Shown piece after piece: positions 60,683 through 64,000 of a DNA stretch of 64,000 nt; position 1 is the first letter of the stretch, and each line of letters opens with the position of its first letter. Position numbers and translations under genes: made by a program. The notes beneath the pieces are model-generated. The model saw only the letters and a program-made list of their open reading frames with translations, was not told where the DNA came from and searched no databases. The DNA is from Pseudolysinimonas kribbensis (GTDB lineage: Bacteria > Actinomycetota > Actinomycetes > Actinomycetales > Microbacteriaceae): assembly GCF_030161895.1 (NCBI RefSeq), contig NZ_BSVB01000001.1, forward strand, positions 3,472,001 through 3,536,000. Reading direction: 5' to 3'.

Positions 60683-60997
60683 GGCCCTTGGACCGGTGCG
60701 GATGAGATTCCCCGCGATGTGGTTGTGGCGATGCGGCACCTGCGCAAGCTAGCGCGGTCCCGGTCGTATGTGCGAGTCGTGACCGTGGATCGGGTGAACG
60801 AGCGAACCGGCGAGGTTCGGGAGCGTCGTGTCCGGCGCCGTCACGCCTACCTGGCCGGACGCTCGACGGGCACCGGGTTCCTCTCGGTGAACGACGGCCC
60901 GTCGACGGCGCGGGATATCGCCCGGCTGCTCGCGGCGGACCGTGGCGAGCCGCACACCCTGGATGGCATGCGCGACTCCTGGGTGCTGGTGGCTTAG
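60674..60997 (+). CDS. Hypothetical phage protein whose start codon lies in dif
   Basis: A 107-residue basic protein that I do not recognise: MSGGPWTGADEIPRDVVVAM, RHLRKLARSRSYVRVVTVDRV, EVRERRVRRRHAYLAGRST, STARDIARLLAADRGEPHT. The ATG is part of the XerD-side dif arm and there is no Shine-Dalgarno, so expression may depend on sequence left of dif or on leaderless initiation. The frame ends in a 4-bp stop-to-stop overlap with the convergent small operon. It could alternatively start at an internal Met (AMRHLRKL). Confidence 0.6.
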   Translation: MSGGPWTGADEIPRDVVVAMRHLRKLARSRSYVRVVTVDRVNERTGEVRERRVRRRHAYLAGRSTGTGFLSVNDGPSTARDIARLLAADRGEPHTLDGMRDSWVLVA

Positions 60998-61118
60998 CGA
61001 CGCCGATCGCGCCGACTGAGAACGGTTCTCACGGCCCATCTGATGGCGGCGGTGACGGCGACGAGGGCGAGCGCGATCGCGAGGTAGATCCAGTCGCCCC
61101 GCTCGACGGCGCTCACCA
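60994..61118 (-). CDS. 41-residue membrane protein of the phage left operon
   Basis: MVSAVERGDWIYLAIALALV... has one membrane segment (YLAIALALVAVTAAIRWAV) and a strongly basic end SRRDRRR, the charge pattern of small filamentous-phage virion proteins. The ATG overlaps the stop of the 91-residue gene (ATGGTGA). Function unknown. Confidence 0.55.
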
Positions 61119-61388
61119 TAGCGGGACCTCGATCACGTAGCAGCCGCGGTCGTCCTGCTCGGCTGGGCGCAGCTGTAGCTCGGCGTAGGTGTCCTCCCAC
61201 CCGTAGGGGCCGGCCCAGCGGACCCGGTACATCCACGCGTGGGTCTGCCCGTTGGCGTGTCGGGCGGTCACGATGCCGCGCTGGGCGCCCTGCACGGGGA
61301 TGCGGGGCTCGACGGGCGCGCCGACCTCGTAGGCCGGGCGCTGCATGGCCGGGGTGGCGGTGGCGTAGTCACCGCGGCGCCCGGTCAC
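61113..61388 (-). CDS. 91-residue hypothetical phage protein
   Basis: A GTG-started protein with a C-terminal part of TARHANGQTHAWMYRVRWAG and WEDTYAELQLRPAEQDDRGC, predicted beta-rich and soluble. I do not recognise it. It is the middle gene of three on the minus strand; its start overlaps the end of the upstream gene by 4 bp. Confidence 0.55.
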   Translation of the reverse strand: MTGRRGDYATATPAMQRPAYEVGAPVEPRIPVQGAQRGIVTARHANGQTHAWMYRVRWAGPYGWEDTYAELQLRPAEQDDRGCYVIEVPLW

Positions 61389-61549
61389 TGGCAGCAGTCC
61401 GTGTCGATGGCGAGGCTCGGGTCCTCCGGGAGCGGGTGGTAGGCGGTGGTGTGGTCGGGGTCCCCGCAGATGCCGCACGGCTTCGGCTGGTGCGCGGGGC
61501 GCGGCGCGTGCCGGATGTCCGGGTAGATGGGGCTGTAGTGGTCGTTCAT
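61385..61549 (-). CDS. 54-residue Cys/His-containing phage protein
   Basis: First gene of the minus-strand operon: MNDHYSPIYPDIRHAPRPAH, then CGICGDPDHTTAYHPLP and TDCCQ at the end. The CxxC with following Asp-His-x4-His could bind zinc (inference). A good ribosome site AAGGAG lies 9 nt before the ATG. Possible regulator of phage gene expression, but no family is recognised. Confidence 0.55.
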   Translation of the reverse strand: MNDHYSPIYPDIRHAPRPAHQPKPCGICGDPDHTTAYHPLPEDPSLAIDTDCCQ

Positions 61550-61572
61550 GATCTTGCTCTCCTTCGCTGTTC

Positions 61573-61596
61573 GCAGCGATGCGGCTGCATCGCTGC
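61573..61596. repeat. Perfect 10-bp hairpin in the phage intergenic region
   Basis: GCAGCGATGC / GCATCGCTGC with a GGCT loop, immediately upstream of the leftward operon. No T-run on either side. Confidence 0.75.
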
Positions 61597-61881
61597 ACCC
61601 ATGCCCCGGTGCGCGGAGCGGAGCGGCTGTCAAGGGTTCCGGAGGACGGCCCGACGCTGGGACTCGTGGAGCACAGGAACGGAGTTCCTTCCTGCACCCC
61701 TCCCCCACTGCCGTCTGTAGGGCCCTTGACGGGCGCGTAGCGGAGTGCAACGCCCACGCTGGGCAGAGACACGCGGACGGGGGTCCGTTAACGGGGAGGG
61801 CCCGTCAGGGGCCGGTGAGGGGTCCTCGAGAATTGGCCCTAGAACGGGGGTAGGACTCGCTGGGTCCGGTGGTTGCGCTGG

Positions 61882-61910
61882 CCTTGTCAAGTAATCCATA
61901 GTTCTCAGTA
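61882..61910 (+). promoter_or_regulatory. Candidate rightward phage promoter
   Basis: TTGTCA followed after about 17-18 bp by GTACAT in the most AT-rich part of the phage region, about 50 bp before the GTG of the ssDNA-binding candidate. Confidence 0.35.
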
Positions 61911-61960
61911 CATTGCCTCGTGACTTGGCTGTTCGGGGCACCTAGACGAAGGAGCCCGCT

Positions 61961-62350
61961 GTGGCGATCAAACGGAACTTCAAGCAGCACCCGCTCGTGA
62001 TCCTCGACGCGCTCGTGCTCGATGTGGACCGCGATCTGTTCGAGGTGCGCGACGAGGTGACGCGGCAGAAGACGGGTGAGGTCATCGACAAGGGTCGCGT
62101 CCTGACGGTGCAGACCGCGGGCCTCCGGGACGACGCGGAGGTCGAGGAACTGGTCGTCAAGGTGCCGAACGAGTTCGACTCGGTGGAGTTCGAGCCGCGG
62201 ACGCGGGTCCTGGTGCTCGTGGACTACAACGAGTGGGACATGCAGGGCCGGCGCGGCACGTCGATGAAGTTCGCGGGGTTCGTGAGCCCGTCGATGGTGT
62301 CCGCGTGGGCGACCATCGCGCAGAGCCAGACGGCGGCGGTCCCCGCCTAG
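61961..62350 (+). CDS. Candidate phage ssDNA-binding protein (gV-like position)
   Basis: A 129-residue GTG-started protein, strand-rich in appearance: MAIKRNFKQHPLVILDALVL, RDEVTRQKTGEVIDKGRVLTV, VEELVVKVPNEFDSVEFEP, TRVLVLVDYNEWDMQGR. No family is recognised by eye; the call rests on its place as first gene of the structural operon and its OB-fold-like alternation of short hydrophobic strands with charged turns. GAAGGAG lies 8 nt upstream of the start. It could instead be a capsid or regulatory protein. Confidence 0.5.
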   Translation: MAIKRNFKQHPLVILDALVLDVDRDLFEVRDEVTRQKTGEVIDKGRVLTVQTAGLRDDAEVEELVVKVPNEFDSVEFEPRTRVLVLVDYNEWDMQGRRGTSMKFAGFVSPSMVSAWATIAQSQTAAVPA

Positions 62351-62389
62351 CGCGGGGTCTGCCAGCGTCGGAGAACTTGGCCGTTCCCC

Positions 62390-62473
62390 ATGCTCGGATA
62401 CATCTGTAGTTTCGTGATCCTGGCCCTCGGCGTCGGGTGGATCGGCGCTTTCGTCTGGGCGGCGCGCTCGTGA
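62390..62473 (+). CDS. 27-residue membrane peptide of the phage operon
   Basis: MLGYICSFVILALGVGWIGA..., a single membrane segment ending AARS. Its stop overlaps the next GTG (GTGA). Size and shape recall gVII/gIX minor coat proteins. Too short for standard gene finding, but supported by the chain of overlaps. Confidence 0.55.
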   Translation: MLGYICSFVILALGVGWIGAFVWAARS

Positions 62474-62595
62474 GTACCGACGAGGCGGTCGCGTTCGGGA
62501 TGGCGAGCGGGGCGTGCCTGGCGGTCTGCTGCTGGGCGCTCGGCAGGGCCGTCGGCGTGCTCATGGAGTGGTCGCTGCGGAGGTCCCTCCGATGA
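62470..62595 (+). CDS. 41-residue membrane protein of the phage operon
   Basis: MSTDEAVAFGMASGACLAVC... has an acidic N-terminus, a central hydrophobic stretch and a basic end (MEWSLRRSLR), the polarity of filamentous virion proteins. The GTG start and TGA stop both overlap neighbours by 4 bp. Confidence 0.55.
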   Translation: MSTDEAVAFGMASGACLAVCCWALGRAVGVLMEWSLRRSLR

Positions 62596-62708
62596 CTCTC
62601 GACAACATCTACGCGTTGGCCCAGGACGGCTTGTACCTGCTGCTGACCGCGGCGTGCCTGGGCCTGTTCACGCTCGGCTTCCGGCTCTCACGAGAGTTCT
62701 TCGGATGA
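62592..62708 (+). CDS. 38-residue membrane protein of the phage operon
   Basis: MTLDNIYALAQDGLYLLLTA... with one membrane segment and the end FRLSREFFG. ATGA overlap on both sides; GGAGG lies 11 nt upstream of its ATG. Confidence 0.55.
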   Translation: MTLDNIYALAQDGLYLLLTAACLGLFTLGFRLSREFFG

Positions 62709-62800
62709 CGGCCGGGGTGGCCGGAGCGCTGCTCGGCGTCGTCGCGATCTGCTGGGCCATCGGCGCCGGCATCACCGCGTTCCGGACGGTCGTGCGATGA
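62705..62800 (+). CDS. 31-residue membrane peptide of the phage operon
   Basis: MTAGVAGALLGVVAICWAIG... is almost wholly hydrophobic, ending FRTVVR. Both ends overlap neighbours by 4 bp. Confidence 0.5.
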   Translation: MTAGVAGALLGVVAICWAIGAGITAFRTVVR

Positions 62801-62898
62801 CGGACACGGCAGTGCAGATCGTCTCTCTCCTGGTCGGGTGCTGGGTCCTCGGGCTCGCGGTCGGCGTCGCTATCAACCTCGGAAGGCCCCGGTCGTGA
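62797..62898 (+). CDS. 33-residue membrane peptide of the phage operon
   Basis: MTDTAVQIVSLLVGCWVLGL... with one membrane segment and basic end GRPRS. It overlaps both neighbours by 4 bp. The length is that of gVII/gIX in Ff phages. Confidence 0.5.
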   Translation: MTDTAVQIVSLLVGCWVLGLAVGVAINLGRPRS

Positions 62899-63110
62899 GG
62901 GCGCGGGGCAAGGTGACCGTGAGCCGCGACGCGCGCGAGGCGACGGGCCGGCCGAACGTGTGGCTGTTCCTGCGGATGTGTACGTGGGAGGGCATGACGC
63001 CGGTGGAGCAGCCGACGCTGCGTCTCGGGCTCGCGCTGTGGCGCCAGGGGCGTCCGCATCAGGCGCGCGTCGTGCTGGACCGGCTGAGCGTGCATATCGA
63101 GCGCGCATAG
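62895..63110 (+). CDS. 71-residue basic phage protein
   Basis: Soluble and Arg-rich: MRARGKVTVSRDAREATGRP, NVWLFLRMCTWEGMTPVEQP, then RLGLALWRQGRPHQARVVLD. GTG start overlapping the previous stop. Not recognised; a nucleic-acid-binding role is possible from its charge. Confidence 0.55.
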   Translation: MRARGKVTVSRDAREATGRPNVWLFLRMCTWEGMTPVEQPTLRLGLALWRQGRPHQARVVLDRLSVHIERA

Positions 63111-63116
63111 AGACCC

Positions 63117-63140
63117 CTCGGCGGCAATCCCGCTGCCGAG
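63117..63140. repeat. Hairpin before the coat gene
   Basis: CTCGGCGGC / GCTGCCGAG (one G-U pair, loop of 6) followed by a smaller hairpin GGCCC / GGGCC at 63147-63160. Such structures can stabilise a processed coat mRNA or attenuate read-through. Confidence 0.5.
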
Positions 63141-63180
63141 GTAACCGGCCCTCCTGGGCCACAAGATGGAAGGAGATGTC

Positions 63181-63348
63181 ATGACCGATCCGGGTTATTC
63201 CTCGACGGACTTTGCGGCGTCGATCCTCACCGCGGCCACGGGGGCGTTGCCCTACATCGGCGGCGGTGTCGCAGCGGGCGTGGTCGTGTTCGCGGTCACG
63301 TTCGGGATCCGCAAGGGCATCGGCGCGCTCCGCGCCGTCGGCAAGTAA
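63181..63348 (+). CDS. Candidate major coat protein (gVIII-like)
   Basis: A 55-residue protein with the charge layout of filamentous-phage major coat proteins: a polar, mildly acidic N-terminus (MTDPGYSSTDFAASILTAA), a Gly/Val/Ala hydrophobic core (YIGGGVAAGVVVFAVTFG) and a basic C-terminus (IRKGIGALRAVGK) to contact DNA. No long cleavable signal is evident, unlike Ff. A strong ribosome site AAGGAG lies 6 nt before the ATG, and a hairpin follows the gene, both expected for the most abundant virion protein. Confidence 0.7.
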   Translation: MTDPGYSSTDFAASILTAATGALPYIGGGVAAGVVVFAVTFGIRKGIGALRAVGK

Positions 63349-63368
63349 CCGCCGCGAGTCCCCCGCTC

Positions 63369-63404
63369 TGCGCCCCGTCCCCCGGCCCCCAGGGGCGGGG
63401 CGCA
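63369..63404. terminator. Strong hairpin after the coat gene
   Basis: TGCGCCCCG (63369-63377) pairs with CGGGGCGCA (63396-63404), with further C/G pairing inside. It sits 20 bp after the coat stop, where Ff phages have the terminator that separates high coat expression from gIII. Confidence 0.7.
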
Positions 63405-63439
63405 CTGGCTCCCCGCATCCTCGACAGGAGAGAGACGCT

Positions 63440-64000
63440 ATGAGGCGCACCGTCGCTCTGATCGCCGCAGCGCTGCTCGGCACCGGCGTTCTTCTGCTCG
63501 GGGTTGCGGCGCCGGCCGGTGCGTTGACTCCGCCGATTGCGCCGCCGGCGCTGAACGGGCTCCCGTCGGTGATTACAGGCGGCACGGCGGTGGCGGGCGC
63601 GACCACCGATCAGACGATGATGGCGGTGATGCTCTACCGCATGGCGAAGAGCAGCGCCTTTCAGAATGCGGTCCGCGCGCGGGCGGCGGGAACGGCTAGT
63701 TCGACCCAGGTCGCAGCGCTGACGAGTGAAGCTGAGAGTTACACGATGCCAGCGACGAAGCTCGCGACGCTCGGCAAGGCGGTCGGCGGCGCGACGGCGG
63801 CGCTCGGCAGCTATGAACTCGGCGCGCAGCTCGGACACGGCATCCTCGGCCTCGCTGGCGTCAACGCGGACGGCGCGGTCTGCGGCAACACGAGCGGAGT
63901 CGGTCAGGCGGTGGTGGGGTTCATTACCGGCGTTAACTGCGACGACTACAACTCGATCCCGCACGGCTTCGTCGCCAACACCGACGTGTCACCGAGACCG
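63440..64000 (+). CDS. Secreted phage protein, candidate adsorption/minor coat protein (partial, 3' end missing)
   Basis: Open frame from ATG 63440 to the last base (187 codons, no stop). A clear signal peptide MRRTVALIAAALLGTGVLLL... ends near APAGA, followed by ALTPPIAPPALNGLPSV, ATTDQTMMAVMLYRMAKSSA and a region with three spaced Cys/aromatic residues (GAVCGNTSG, GVNCDDYNSIPHGF). It follows the coat terminator, the position of gIII. AGGAG lies 9 nt upstream of the ATG. No adsorption domain is recognised, so the role is positional inference. Confidence 0.6.
   Translation, partial: MRRTVALIAAALLGTGVLLLGVAAPAGALTPPIAPPALNGLPSVITGGTAVAGATTDQTMMAVMLYRMAKSSAFQNAVRARAAGTASSTQVAALTSEAESYTMPATKLATLGKAVGGATAALGSYELGAQLGHGILGLAGVNADGAVCGNTSGVGQAVVGFITGVNCDDYNSIPHGFVANTDVSPRP

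Larger units (their letters stand above)
61550..61960. other. Divergent intergenic region, candidate phage origin/control region
   Basis: 411 bp between the two divergent phage operons. It contains the perfect hairpin at 61573-61596, a GC-rich block at about 61770-61850 with several short inverted repeats (such as GGGCC ... GGCCC), and an AT-richer stretch at 61880-61925 that probably holds the rightward promoter. Open frames here on either strand are proline-rich and not gene-like. In filamentous phages such a region carries the single-strand origin and packaging hairpin. Confidence 0.5.
60655..64000. mobile_element. Left part of a dif-integrated filamentous (inovirus-like) prophage, cut by the window end
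   Basis: Starting in the dif site, gene style changes abruptly from ordinary host genes to tiny, overlapping, mostly unrecognised genes in two divergent groups. The order ssDNA-binding candidate, tiny membrane proteins, coat-like protein, hairpin, secreted protein follows the structural half of filamentous phages (gV, gVII/gIX, gVIII, terminator, gIII). dif integration by host XerCD is known for several inoviruses such as CTX-phi. Replication protein, Zot/pI assembly ATPase and the right dif copy would lie beyond 64 kb and are not seen. Confidence 0.75.

Noticed and set aside
61630..61941. Minus-strand frames in the phage intergenic region
   Set aside because: Proline-rich low-complexity translation, no ribosome site, and overlap with the probable promoter and hairpins.

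Overview
The window is 64 kb of very high-GC DNA from an actinobacterium, most likely a Microbacterium or a close relative in the Microbacteriaceae. The evidence is the gene content (SURF1/DUF3099, TreS, GlgA/GlgC, RbpA, PafBC, ImuA/ImuB/DnaE2, an SCO7613-type membrane protein), many GTG starts, actinobacterial LexA boxes and a dif site of the actinobacterial type. Genus is an inference.

Layout. 0-9 kb: ABC-F protein, SURF1, DUF3099, FabG, SerB, then divergent glgC/glgA, an ABC ATPase and ribosomal protein L31 type B. 9-24 kb: an exonuclease-NUDIX fusion, trehalose synthase, hydrolases, a glycosyltransferase, YbaK, Sir2, SpoU methylase, a PBP-type carboxypeptidase, DinB, a helicase and an aminotransferase. 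24-33 kb: the SOS mutasome genes dnaE2-imuB and imuA, split by a cytosine permease/deaminase pair. 33-43 kb: a giant SCO7613 membrane protein, F420/FMN oxidoreductases, a cyclase, tRNA-Leu, an M20 peptidase and UppP. 43-55 kb: a PAC2-TrmI-FKBP-PPC-PafB-PafC-TatA-TatC-HelY-Lnt-RbpA block that matches the order around the mycobacterial proteasome locus but has no proteasome/Pup genes. 55-60.4 kb: GDPD, SPFH/NfeD, SDR, NUDIX, Eis-like acetyltransferase and UPF0303.

60.65 kb to the end: a XerCD dif site and, starting inside it, the left part of what looks like an integrated filamentous phage. It holds a 107-residue orphan, a divergent operon of three small genes, a 411-bp hairpin-bearing intergenic region, a candidate ssDNA-binding protein, five overlapping tiny membrane proteins, a major-coat-like protein followed by a strong hairpin, and a secreted protein that runs off the window. 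This is the most novel part. A dif site also places the window near the replication terminus.

Three patterns run through the host part. First, about 40 reading-frame breaks hit otherwise intact, often essential genes, nearly all explained by one missing base in a G or C run; I read these as uncorrected sequencing errors and annotate each gene across the break. Second, a TAnnnT hexamer ends 6-10 nt before many start codons, which suggests widespread leaderless transcription. Third, a 75-bp double-hairpin element occurs in at least three copies with compensatory base changes; one copy sits in frame inside imuB.
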